64,000 nt of DNA. It comes from Spirosoma oryzicola (GTDB taxonomy: Bacteria > Bacteroidota > Bacteroidia > Cytophagales > Spirosomataceae). A model generated the notes under the pieces. That model was not told the DNA's origin and did no database searches. It worked only from the letters and a program-made list of their open reading frames with translations. The stretch lies in contig NZ_CP089546.1 of NCBI RefSeq assembly GCF_021233055.1, positions 34,508 through 98,507 on the forward strand. Reading direction: 5' to 3'. Position numbers and translations under genes: made by a program. Position 1 is the stretch's first letter. Every line of letters begins with the position of its first letter. Positions 45,004-53,362 of this stretch are shown in pieces.

Positions 45004-45240
45004 TTAGTTTAATTCTACATCTTCCATTTTAGGCTTGCTTGGAAGGTTAATGTACACCGCAGACTCGTCGGTCTGGTCACGTACCACCAGCGTTTTGCCT
45101 TGAGGCAGATTTAGCTTCTGACCCGTCAGTTTTTCGATAGCTACTGTAGGGTTAGCTATCAACTCACTTTTGAATTGGGTATCTTCCCAGGCTTTTTGTA
45201 CGATTTCTGCGTACAGCTTTTGATCTTGTAGAAAATTCAT
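45004..45240 (-). CDS. truncated NHLP precursor (leader only, nonsense-mutated)
   Basis: 78 residues that match paralogue leaders (IVQKAWEDTQFKSELIANPT, LPQGKTLVVRDQTDESAVYI, NLPSKP) but stop at VELN. Read-through shows two stops where the paralogues have Glu and Gln: TAA at 45004-45006 and TAG at 44998-45000, then LGAIGMILSGLLLA before another stop at 44953-44955. The expected ELNEEQLxxxGG is thus destroyed by single-base nonsense changes; the core remnant is still hydrophobic. Confidence 0.85.
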   Translation of the reverse strand: MNFLQDQKLYAEIVQKAWEDTQFKSELIANPTVAIEKLTGQKLNLPQGKTLVVRDQTDESAVYINLPSKPKMEDVELN

Positions 45241-45298
45241 GTAGTTTGATTGTGTAATAGTTAAACTAAATTATTGTATAAGTAATTGAAATGCTGCT

Positions 45299-45667
45299 TT
45301 AAAAGGAATTGGATGGATTTACCGGGCGGGTATTTCCAGGCAAAATCAGTGGTTCAATAAATGGTCCCGCAGTCCAGTCACTAGGTCCAAAAATACCTTT
45401 TGCCCCTCCTGCCACTGTTTCGAGTTGGTCTTCGTTTAGTTCTACATCTTCTGTGTTAAATTTAGCCGGGATATTTATGTACACTATAGATTCATCAGTT
45501 TGATCTCTTACTACCAGCGTTTTGCCTTGAGGAAGGCTAGGTTTTTGACCAGTCAGTTTCTCAATGGCCGGGATAGGATTGGCTAACAACTCGCTTTTAA
45601 ACTGGTCATCCTCCCAAGCTTTTTGTACAATCTCAGCGTATAGATTTTGCTCTTTTGTGAATTCCAT
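45299..45667 (-). CDS. NHLP-leader RiPP precursor C
   Basis: 122 residues. The leader has EIVQKAWEDDQFKSELLANP, LTGQKPSLPQGKTLVVRDQT, YINIPAKF and LNEDQLETVAGG. The core is Cys-free (AKGIFGPSDWTAGPFIEPLI, then a Pro/Asn tail), so lanthionines are not possible. The leader is close to the 45004-45240 gene, while the core is unrelated. Confidence 0.9.
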   Translation of the reverse strand: MEFTKEQNLYAEIVQKAWEDDQFKSELLANPIPAIEKLTGQKPSLPQGKTLVVRDQTDESIVYINIPAKFNTEDVELNEDQLETVAGGAKGIFGPSDWTAGPFIEPLILPGNTRPVNPSNSF

Positions 45668-45696
45668 ATACTTTTTATTATTTATATTTATTAGGG

Positions 45697-46026
45697 TTAC
45701 AGAGTTATGCAGTCTTTCAGCGTAGGAAATAAATTGCTGACAAAATCACTCCAGATTCTTTGCCCACCGCCTGCAACAGCCTCAAGTTGATCTTCAGTCA
45801 GTTCCATATTCTCGACTTCAGGTTCAGAGGGAATGTTTACGTAAATCTTAGACTTATCAGTTTGGTCTAAAAACACTAAACTCTTTCCCTCCGGCAGTAC
45901 TATTTTTATGCCAGTCAGTTTTTCGATTGACTTTACAGGGTCAGCTATTAGCTCTGTTCTAAAACTCGTGTCCTCCCAAGCTTTTGATATAACAGCTTCT
46001 ATAATTTCTTGCTTTTTCTGTTCCAT
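45697..46026 (-). CDS. NHLP-leader RiPP precursor D
   Basis: 109 residues from the ATG at 46026 (a TTG upstream is less likely). The leader has VISKAWEDTSFRTELIADPV, LTGIKIVLPEGKSLVFLDQT, YVNIPSEP and LTEDQLEAVAGG. The core GQRIWSDFVSNLFPTLKDCI, then TL, has one Cys and several Ser/Thr. It is the promoter-proximal precursor of the array. Confidence 0.9.
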   Translation of the reverse strand: MEQKKQEIIEAVISKAWEDTSFRTELIADPVKSIEKLTGIKIVLPEGKSLVFLDQTDKSKIYVNIPSEPEVENMELTEDQLEAVAGGGQRIWSDFVSNLFPTLKDCITL

Positions 46027-46426
46027 TCCCTTACTTATATAATACAAAGTCAGATTACTCCTCTTTTGTGAATTTCTAGAACAACTGATACAAATTTTAT
46101 ATTATGTTTATTAGGTGGTAAGTCAACCTCGGTGGTTTTAATGGGACGAAACTATTTAAACTATCTGCTCAATGAAGCTTGTGTGTGAAGGTTATTATAG
46201 TTTACACAGGTTATTTTTCAATAAACAAGAGCGTCCCCCAAATTAGTTAGATGCTGTCGATGTTAATCTCTAACCCTAAATCTTATATCGGTCGAGACTT
46301 TGACAGAATTTCTTCACAATATGAGCCGAGTATTAATTTCGTTTAATAAACCAGTGCTTCGACTTTGTATTCTTTCTTTACTTTTTGATTTTGCTTATCA
46401 ATATTTCTTCTGTGACTTTAGATTAA
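46027..46426. other. intergenic region upstream of the NHLP precursor array
   Basis: About 400 bp without coding sequence. It should hold the promoter of the precursor array. No clear TAnnTTTG element or repeat pair like those of the class I locus was recognised. Confidence 0.5.
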
Positions 46427-46684
46427 TCAGGCACCAGTGTTTCGGCGGTTAATTTCTGCCTGAATAATCTTTCTCTTTTTATCATAGCTACTTCCTATCA
46501 CCAGAGAAAAAATTAGCAACCCAACAGTAAGAATAAAACCTCTCCCATGTGTAGCCGACCAAATAGCTACCCCAACAAATAATCCTATCAGTACGGCAGT
46601 TATGATTTTCTGTGAGTTCGCTTTTTTCTCCGCTGACACCAACTCATCGAGTGTCATTTTTGAGTAATCTTCATCTTTTGTCAT
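46427..46684 (-). CDS. small two-helix membrane protein
   Basis: 85 residues. A polar N terminus (MTLDELVSAEKKANSQK) precedes helix 1 (IITAVLIGLFVGVAIWSATH) and helix 2 (FILTVGLLIFSLVIGS), then a basic tail. It belongs to the same loose group as the 39676-39927 protein. The end of helix 1 is nearly the same as the core of precursor B. No function known. Confidence 0.8.
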   Translation of the reverse strand: MTKDEDYSKMTLDELVSAEKKANSQKIITAVLIGLFVGVAIWSATHGRGFILTVGLLIFSLVIGSSYDKKRKIIQAEINRRNTGA

Positions 46685-46712
46685 GATATAATTTGGTTAA
46701 AGTATTAGCTAA

Positions 46713-48701
46713 CTAAGCAACTAACTGAACTACATTACTTTTCTTGACGAAGTACATACCCATCTTTCCTTTTCCTTTTGCGTGAACCTGACCTCTGTAT
46801 TCGAACGAAAAGCACTCTTCCTGCTTTATGAATTCATATAGGGTTTCACTGATATTCACTTTGCCGACCATACCACTACTTTCCATTCGACTAGCGGTGT
46901 TTACGGTATCACCCCATACATCGTACTGAAACTTTTTCACACCGACGATGCCGGCCACAATAGGCCCAGTATGTATGCCCAGGCGCATTTCGAAGGCGGG
47001 ATACCCCTCCACTCGTTTTTCAACGGCCCGTTTCACCATGAATTCCTGCATTTCCAGACCTGCCAGCACAATATTTTTCAGCGAACGGTCATCTGTATAC
47101 GAGAGACCTCCAACAGCCATAAATGCATCGCCAATCGTTTTAATTTTTTCAATCTGGTACTTTTCTACAATCAGATCAAACGCCTTGAAGCAGGTATGTA
47201 TTTCTTCTACGAGGCTTTGCGGAGACATCTGCTCGGCCGTTTGTGTGAAAGACTTAAAATCGGTAAATAAGATCGAGACTAGGTTAAACACTCTGGCATC
47301 GACATGCCCTTTTTCTTTTAGTTCTTCAGCAATTTCTTCGGGTAATATGTTTAGCAGTAGGGCTTCAGAGCGGTCTTTTTCAACTTTAAGAGCCGCTCTT
47401 GATTTCTTGACGTAGTTGAGTTGAGCCCATAAGCCTACCGCTACCAGAAGGATAAAGCCTAACGAAAGGATACTCATATTCCGCTGCTTTTCCTGCCGCT
47501 CTACCTCCTCTTTATGTTTCAGCTGAATGATGTGTTCTTTCTGCACATAGGCAATACTATCGACCAACTGCTGCTTCTGGAACTCGATATTCATGACCCG
47601 GTTAGCCGTTTCGGATAAATTTAAACTGTCTTCAAGCGTGTTAGCCTGCTCAAAGTAGTATAGGGCCTGGCCGGTGTTTCCGAACGCTTTATAAGACTGG
47701 TACAGGCAATCGCACCCCCGTTTCTTCATCGAAACTGACCCTACTTTTTCGGCTAATTGCAAACCATTCCGGCATTTTTTTACTGCGTCTTTGCTCTTCC
47801 CCAGCCGGTACATAATAGTACCTATCGCAATCTGTGCTTCTGCTTGGCTATGAAGGCTTCCTATTTGGTTGGCATAGGTCAGACAGCGAGTATAATAAGG
47901 TAACGCTCGTGCGTAAGCTGACTGTTCATTGAATAAATCACCGAGGCTATTTAGCGCCATTATTTGCAATTGCTTATCCTGTCTTCTGTCAGCAATCTGT
48001 AGTGATTCATTAAAACTTTGAAATGCTTTATCGTACTTACCCAGTTTCACATAAATATTGCCGATAGCATCTTGTGTCTGAGCAATCCTTTCCTGTTTAT
48101 TTTCTTTTTTAAAAACAGCATACGCCTGCGTAAAATACTTCATTGCATTGCTGTAATCTTTTACCTTACCATAAATTAAACCAACATTGTTGGTTGCAGC
48201 AGCCCAGTTCTCTATATCACCAATCTCTTTAAAAATGAGCGTAGCCTGCTGAAAATACGCTAATGCCTTGGCATAGTTTCCCTGACTATTATAGATGTTA
48301 CCTACATTGTTCAGCGTTGAAGCTACTCCTTTTTTATAGTGTATCTTTTTGAAGATTTCGGCGCCATCTTCAAAAGCAACTACTGCTTTCGAAAAATCAC
48401 TGATATAATAGTAGGTTATGGCTTTACAGTTGAAACAATCACCTACTTTCTTCCAATCGCCGATCTGCCGATAAAGTTTTTGGCTTCTTTCAAACAGCAC
48501 CAAAGACGGCTGATAGACCTGAGTATCCTGATAGTGAATACCTAAGTTAAAAAGACTATCGGCCAACTTTCTAGTATGGATTGATGCTTTGTTCTCGGCC
48601 AATACTACCCTTTGTCTTGAGGGGGTATGTGCATGTAGCTTTCCTATTAGACTGTTTGTCAGACAAAGTATCAGCCACATGCACATCCACTGTCTCATCA
48701 T
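46713..48701 (-). CDS. TPR-containing membrane-anchored adenylate/guanylate cyclase
   Basis: 662 residues. Signal peptide, then about eight TPR units (45-385), one membrane helix (ILSLGFILLVAVGLWAQL near 410) and a class III cyclase domain (about 450-645). Metal-binding Asp residues are in LFTDFKSF and IGDAFMAV. The adenine-selective Lys (IKTIGD) and Asp (YDVWGD), and the Asn and Arg of VNTASRM, are present, so adenylate cyclase activity is expected. The ATG overlaps the stop of the small GG-leader gene upstream (ATGA at 48698-48701). Confidence 0.92.
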   Translation of the reverse strand: MMRQWMCMWLILCLTNSLIGKLHAHTPSRQRVVLAENKASIHTRKLADSLFNLGIHYQDTQVYQPSLVLFERSQKLYRQIGDWKKVGDCFNCKAITYYYISDFSKAVVAFEDGAEIFKKIHYKKGVASTLNNVGNIYNSQGNYAKALAYFQQATLIFKEIGDIENWAAATNNVGLIYGKVKDYSNAMKYFTQAYAVFKKENKQERIAQTQDAIGNIYVKLGKYDKAFQSFNESLQIADRRQDKQLQIMALNSLGDLFNEQSAYARALPYYTRCLTYANQIGSLHSQAEAQIAIGTIMYRLGKSKDAVKKCRNGLQLAEKVGSVSMKKRGCDCLYQSYKAFGNTGQALYYFEQANTLEDSLNLSETANRVMNIEFQKQQLVDSIAYVQKEHIIQLKHKEEVERQEKQRNMSILSLGFILLVAVGLWAQLNYVKKSRAALKVEKDRSEALLLNILPEEIAEELKEKGHVDARVFNLVSILFTDFKSFTQTAEQMSPQSLVEEIHTCFKAFDLIVEKYQIEKIKTIGDAFMAVGGLSYTDDRSLKNIVLAGLEMQEFMVKRAVEKRVEGYPAFEMRLGIHTGPIVAGIVGVKKFQYDVWGDTVNTASRMESSGMVGKVNISETLYEFIKQEECFSFEYRGQVHAKGKGKMGMYFVKKSNVVQLVA

Positions 48702-48865
48702 AACCTGACAACTATACCCGAGCCATCTCCTCCTCCAGATATTATATCCAGCTGTTCATCGTTCAGTTCCATATCCTCCACTGGCTCTGTGGGCAGGTTG
48801 GTATGACCGATAGTAGCTTCCGTTTGGGCTGCGATGATCGTCTTCTTGTCGTTCTGTAATTCCAT
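48698..48865 (-). CDS. minimal GG-leader peptide translationally coupled to the cyclase gene
   Basis: 55 residues, too short for most gene finders. It begins MELQNDKKTIIAAQTEATIG, then HTNLPTEPVEDMELNDEQLD, then IISGGGDGSGIVVRL. The second half lines up with the C-terminal end of the NHLP leaders (N-x-P-x-x-P-x-x-x-x-ELNEEQLExxxGG); the AW..FK helix part is missing. Only about ten residues (GDGSGIVVRL) follow GG. Its TGA overlaps the cyclase ATG by 4 bp. A 12-base element TGTCTGTTTAAA lies six bases before the ATG, exactly as in the 49277-49438 gene. Confidence 0.7.
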   Translation of the reverse strand: MELQNDKKTIIAAQTEATIGHTNLPTEPVEDMELNDEQLDIISGGGDGSGIVVRL

Positions 48866-49276
48866 GACTTTGTCTGTTTAAATACGTTTTACAGAGCAAA
48901 GTTGCTCGCATATTTTATGACAAAACTGACAAAAGAGCCGACAAAACGAACACACGCACCAACATCACAATCTACTTGCACTAACGATCTGTTTCAATCG
49001 GGCAATAACACTCCCCCTTTATGCTCGGGGGAGTTTCTATGCCTGCTTATACCACTTGTATAGACCATTTTTTATGATTTCCGGCGTAGCGAAGGCGCTA
49101 CACACGGGACTCTTACGGCTATATCTATTCAAAGAATGCATATGAATATTTTTTATATTCTCTGCTCTTTGTTTCGTTCTGGTATTACAAAGTTGGGTAT
49201 TTACTACTAAGCGATCAAAAACGTCTGGTTATAGTTTATTCCCCTAGGTTATAAACCCTTAGGTGACTTTCTGATT
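48866..49276. other. intergenic region with hairpin and phased repeats
   Basis: No gene recognised. It contains the shared 12-base element (48871-48882), a hairpin at 49010-49034 (ACTCCCCC / GGGGGAGT, 9-base loop) and two GGTTATA repeats 20 bp apart (49227-49233 and 49247-49253). Confidence 0.55.
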
Positions 49277-49438
49277 TTAGCCAGCCGGTTCATCAAGCGT
49301 CTGCTCTAAATGGCTAAACAAATCATCGGCTGAGATAAGCCAATTGTCATCGAACTGACCAAAATCATCAGATGTCGAGTCCACATCGTTGTTGATCCAG
49401 CTATCAAAAGAGAACTCCGTATCAATGTGCTTTTTCAT
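49277..49438 (-). CDS. small acidic peptide (53 aa), possible RiPP precursor downstream of LanB
   Basis: 53 residues: MKKHIDTEFSFDSWINNDVD, then STSDDFGQFDDNWLISADDL, then FSHLEQTLDEPAG. Very acidic, no Cys, no GG motif. It lies downstream of the lanB gene on the same strand, separated by a hairpin terminator and phased GGTTATA repeats. The ATG context shares TGTCTGTTTAAA at the same distance with the 48698-48865 gene, which supports real translation. A role as LanB substrate or as signal peptide is conceivable but unproven. Confidence 0.5.
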   Translation of the reverse strand: MKKHIDTEFSFDSWINNDVDSTSDDFGQFDDNWLISADDLFSHLEQTLDEPAG

Positions 49439-49533
49439 GAGCGTGTCTGTTTAAAGAGTCATTATCGGGTTGTTTTTGTCTTCGTTTGATGATTCAAAAT
49501 TGGTCGTATTTCCCCCCGTTTTCAATAATCATC

Positions 49534-49582
49534 GGTTATATCGTAATCTGTTTGGGTATAGATTATTCCGTTAGGTTATAAA
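49534..49582. repeat. GGTTATA-type repeats with 20-bp phasing
   Basis: GGTTATA (49534), GGGTATA (49554) and GGTTATA (49574) are exactly 20 bp apart, just under two helix turns. The segment from 49554 to 49582 is a close copy (about 24 of 29 bases) of 49227-49255. It lies about 100-140 bp upstream of the small peptide gene starting at 49438, so it could be an operator. Confidence 0.5.
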
Positions 49583-49666
49583 GCAAAAAAGCCGGCAAAT
49601 TGCCAGCTACAGTGGAGTAATGCTCCTGAAATTGCAACGCCCAACCCAGTGCTTCATCAACTAAAA

Positions 49667-49692
49667 GCAGCGCTCACTGAATCGAGCGCTGC
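49667..49692 (-). terminator. hairpin terminator after lanB
   Basis: GCAGCGCTC / GAGCGCTGC, 9-bp perfect stem with 8-base loop, followed on the minus strand by CTTTTAG. It starts 13 bp past the lanB stop. Confidence 0.75.
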
Positions 49693-49704
49693 CGTTTAAA
49701 AATA

Positions 49705-52700
49705 TTAATCTACCTCTACACAAACGGGTTGTCGAGCCTTCTGAGCATCATAATGCTTAGCCAAACAGTGATAGATCACCAGTTCGTAGGCCCGTTGTTT
49801 AGCCGGGAAAAGACGATTGATAATCATGTGGATCAAGCTTTGCAGAATAGGCATAAGCTGCGGTGGTCCCGGAAATGCCAGGCGAAGTTTGTTCGTTAGC
49901 TCCGCTGTCATGCAATCCGGCACAGTTTGGTTTGGAACACCTTGATAAGCTGTGCTCAGCGCGTGGTCGATTAACGGACGGTAATGTCTGAACTTTTCAT
50001 TCTGTTGCCGACGCAGATTTACGTCGCCGTTGAACTCAGCGAAAAATCCGTCTTTCATCTGATTCATTAGCTGGCTCCGCTCGCCAGTAAGCAGCCCCAC
50101 CCCCGTTAGCAGACAATCGATCTTAGCGACTGCAAAGGCAAAGCGACTGCTCTCATCGAAAACCGCTTTGTGCTGGGCCAGAAACGCAAGTGTTGACAGA
50201 CTATCGTAATGAAAAATGGCCTCACAAAGTTCGATTTGCTCATGGCCATACCGTTCGATTTCGCGGACGTAGGTATCCATCTGAACCCGGTGAACAACGC
50301 CCTCGTGGACCCGGTCGCGCAGAGCCTCTTCCACCTTCCGCATGACTACATGGTGAAAATCAAGGTATGGGTTTCCCCGGAACCGCAACCGGAGATGGGG
50401 GTCAACATCTTTATACCGAATGAAAAAGAACTGATTGATGACTCCTTTCGCCAGCAGTTGCTCCACAACCGGGTATAATACAGTGGCCAGCAAGTCGTCC
50501 GACGTTTTTTCGCCAGTATATATTTTCAGGTACAGCCATTCGCTACCTACCGAAAAACGACGTTGAGGCAGGGTTTTCAAACTGGGCATCAGGCCGAATA
50601 ATTTCGGAGCCGACGGATTATGGAACGGAATAACTACCTCATTTGTAAAGGGCTGCCCTCCTACCGATACCGGGCAGTTGTCGGCGGTGGCGAGGTACTC
50701 ATAAATCCTGACGCTGTTTCGCTTCTGCAATTCAGCAACCAAAAGGCTTAACGACTGCGGATTGTGTAGGCACACGAGCAACTCGTGGTCGTGCATACCG
50801 ACGACGAACTCCTGGGGAAGGCCCTTCTCATTCAACTGGATTGCCAGCTGAAACAAATTTCCCAACTGCAGATCCTTGGCCTGCAACTGCCAGGTAGCCC
50901 GGCTCAGAATAATATTTTTATAACGAACGCGTGGCAAATAAGCCTGTTCGGCCAATACACCCCAGTTCCATTTCACATCCAGATGACTATCCTGATGTTG
51001 CAGATCGCACAGAAAACGATACGTGGGTAATCCCTGATGGTAGTTATGAGCGTTGGTCAGGCGTGGTATAACCCGTTTGTTTAGTCGACGGGAGCGCAGC
51101 ACTACCCGACCATTTCGCACCGAGATCAGTAGATCATCTATAGGAATCTGGTATTCCTGATCGACCGACGATTGCGCCAGATAAGGAATTTCGTACTGGT
51201 AGAGCGTGGGGCGGGTCAGTATATTGCCAGCCCGGTTTTCTGGAAAGTGAACTACTTCGGCAAAAATAACATCAGGATGGTGTTGCTCCGTAGCCCGGAC
51301 ACAGCTCTGTACCGCTTCGGTCAACGGAGAGCTACCTTCACAAAATCGGCTCAGTAATGTAGCGGCTGACGGTCCTTTGCAAGCTTGCATCACAAACCGA
51401 TACTCATTTTTGTCGATAGCCTCCCCCGATTTTGCTAGCCAGTTTCCAAATACATAAAAGCTTTCGGGTAAGGCCTGCCCATCGCGACGCTGTTTAGCAA
51501 TGTGCTCTAGGTCGGCCTGGCTTAATTCAATCTCGGCCTGGTGACTATAAAGACTCTCTGAGTACTTGTTCAAGACAAATGATTGCCACCAGTTCCAGGT
51601 TGGTGGTTGCAAAACGCCCTCGATGTTAGGTAAAGACAGATCGTCAATCATGGGCGCGTAACCAACGCCCAACCCCGACTGAACGCCGTAGCCAATACCG
51701 TATTCACTATCCAGCGCCAGTGCCAGCGGAATTTCCTCCTGCTCGTAGCGGTCATAGAAACGGCGCTTCAAATCGTCCATGTCCGGGCAATGGTGGGGCT
51801 GATTGAGGACGGCTAACTGTTCGATCTGTTGACGCAGGTGTTCCATTGCCGACTGGCCGACGGTTAATGACCCTTCCTCGTAGAACGAATCGACCTGAAG
51901 CCGGTCTATGGGTGCGTCAAGCTGTCGCCCATCCAGCCAGGAGCCGATATGATTGCCAAGGTCAACAACGTTTGGGGTCGTAGCAACCAATTCTTTTAAT
52001 TGAATCAGATCCTGGGTTATCAACTCGGTGTCCGACAGAGCAGCCACTTTAGCAATTAGTACATCGAGATAGGACTCACCGATAAGCACTGGGTCAAGAT
52101 CGCAACTAAGCAACTGCTCGTCGATGAGTTGTTCGACAAAAGCGCATGCTTCATCTTCTTCGATGTTCATCTCCACAAGGTAGTTGACCAGTTGGGGTAC
52201 CGTTGCGCCCGTTCTGGCCTGCTCGAACAACCGTTTCAGAAACTGATCACCCGTAAGCGCTGTAATAAAGTAGTGGCGGCTAGCTGTGGTTTGCTGCATT
52301 TCCACATACCGGAAATTGCCACCAACGGCATACAAAGAGTTGTTCGTGTAAAATAAGACCTGATTACGGATGATCGGCTGTGCCAGCAGCCAGTCCCGGA
52401 CGGCCATCAGACATTCGATATCAAGCCGACTATGGCGACGAACGGGCTGGGGATTTTTCCTTCTCAGCCGTGTGTAATCCGCAGGGAGAGCCAGCGAGCA
52501 GCCAGCGAAAAGTCCGTATGGCGTACACCGGGTACTCATTCGGATGGCGTATTTGTAAAGCGTTTGCAGCAGTTTATGAACGTCGGAGAGCTGCTCTCCC
52601 GATAACCACCGCATGAAACGTTCATAAAGGGTGGGCGAAGCCAGATAGATCGCTTCCTGAGCAAACGGATCGCTGTACCACTCGTGGAGGAGTCCGTCCA

Positions 52701-52794
52701 GAGGATGATGAAGTAGGCGGGCCTGCATCTCATTAAGTTTACTTATTGAGAAAACCGGGCGACGTATAACAAGAAACGGGTACAATGTGAACAT
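49705..52794 (-). CDS. lantibiotic dehydratase (full-length LanB)
   Basis: 1029 residues from the ATG at 52794; a GTG at 52815 preceded by GGAAA is possible. N-terminal glutamylation domain: YPFLVIRRPVF at the start and the conserved STRCTPYGLFAGCSLALP. The C-terminal elimination domain carries QFFFIRYKDVDPHLRLRFRG (about residue 765), the signature of SpaB_C/thiopeptide-type domains. It should use Glu-tRNA to dehydrate Ser/Thr of class I precursors. No lanC or precursor of that type is adjacent; the lanC genes and precursors are about 40 kb away at the left end. Confidence 0.92.
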   Translation of the reverse strand: MFTLYPFLVIRRPVFSISKLNEMQARLLHHPLDGLLHEWYSDPFAQEAIYLASPTLYERFMRWLSGEQLSDVHKLLQTLYKYAIRMSTRCTPYGLFAGCSLALPADYTRLRRKNPQPVRRHSRLDIECLMAVRDWLLAQPIIRNQVLFYTNNSLYAVGGNFRYVEMQQTTASRHYFITALTGDQFLKRLFEQARTGATVPQLVNYLVEMNIEEDEACAFVEQLIDEQLLSCDLDPVLIGESYLDVLIAKVAALSDTELITQDLIQLKELVATTPNVVDLGNHIGSWLDGRQLDAPIDRLQVDSFYEEGSLTVGQSAMEHLRQQIEQLAVLNQPHHCPDMDDLKRRFYDRYEQEEIPLALALDSEYGIGYGVQSGLGVGYAPMIDDLSLPNIEGVLQPPTWNWWQSFVLNKYSESLYSHQAEIELSQADLEHIAKQRRDGQALPESFYVFGNWLAKSGEAIDKNEYRFVMQACKGPSAATLLSRFCEGSSPLTEAVQSCVRATEQHHPDVIFAEVVHFPENRAGNILTRPTLYQYEIPYLAQSSVDQEYQIPIDDLLISVRNGRVVLRSRRLNKRVIPRLTNAHNYHQGLPTYRFLCDLQHQDSHLDVKWNWGVLAEQAYLPRVRYKNIILSRATWQLQAKDLQLGNLFQLAIQLNEKGLPQEFVVGMHDHELLVCLHNPQSLSLLVAELQKRNSVRIYEYLATADNCPVSVGGQPFTNEVVIPFHNPSAPKLFGLMPSLKTLPQRRFSVGSEWLYLKIYTGEKTSDDLLATVLYPVVEQLLAKGVINQFFFIRYKDVDPHLRLRFRGNPYLDFHHVVMRKVEEALRDRVHEGVVHRVQMDTYVREIERYGHEQIELCEAIFHYDSLSTLAFLAQHKAVFDESSRFAFAVAKIDCLLTGVGLLTGERSQLMNQMKDGFFAEFNGDVNLRRQQNEKFRHYRPLIDHALSTAYQGVPNQTVPDCMTAELTNKLRLAFPGPPQLMPILQSLIHMIINRLFPAKQRAYELVIYHCLAKHYDAQKARQPVCVEVD

Positions 52795-52996
52795 ATTACA
52801 AAACGGGAAGGACACTTATTTCCAATTTTGCGATATATTCACAGTGTACCTAACTAATTTTATTAAGGGGTGAACAGAAGGTTGCAACTAGTGTAGAGTT
52901 TCTCGATGACCTGTGCTTCACATCCAGACAGTAATGCGTAAGGGATTCCGTGGACAACCCAAAAAGGTCTTTTCCCTCACGAAAATAGTTCCCGTT

Positions 52997-53362
52997 TTAT
53001 TCATTCAATTCCCCTGATAAGCACGACTCTAAGGCCACTTGGAATTGACCAAACGAATAAGGCTCATTAATAAAAGCCGTCGGGTGAAGTTTATAGTTAC
53101 TGTACAGATGAAAGGGGTACACTGAGGTCAATAATAGTTTTTCCTGCCTCCGTAACGCATCCAGCACTGAACTCTCGATTTCTTGATTGGGGGGCGGCAG
53201 ACAGGCCAAGGTTAGTTTAATTTCCGTGTTCAGAAGTTGCTCAATTGCTTTATCCGTGAACGCACCGGTCCAGACAATATCCAGGAAACCGGTGCGGTTC
53301 ACAAACTTAGTGAGCAGACATTCGCCAGCTCCATAATGAGAAAGGAGAAGACTGGGAATCAT
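52997..53362 (-). CDS. degenerate response-regulator receiver protein
   Basis: 121 residues. Its second half follows the receiver pattern (LLLTSVYPFHLYSNYKLHPT, then AFINEPYSFGQFQVALE, equivalent to T-A-Y...Y...A-x-D-Y-L-x-K-P-x-x-F). The phospho-acceptor Asp is replaced (TLACLPPP in place of L-x-D-x-x-M-P) and the Lys of LLKP is Glu. It cannot be phosphorylated in the usual way. It sits between lanB and the LytS/LytTR pair and may modulate them by dimer exchange. Confidence in the family is moderate. Confidence 0.6.
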   Translation of the reverse strand: MIPSLLLSHYGAGECLLTKFVNRTGFLDIVWTGAFTDKAIEQLLNTEIKLTLACLPPPNQEIESSVLDALRRQEKLLLTSVYPFHLYSNYKLHPTAFINEPYSFGQFQVALESCLSGELNE

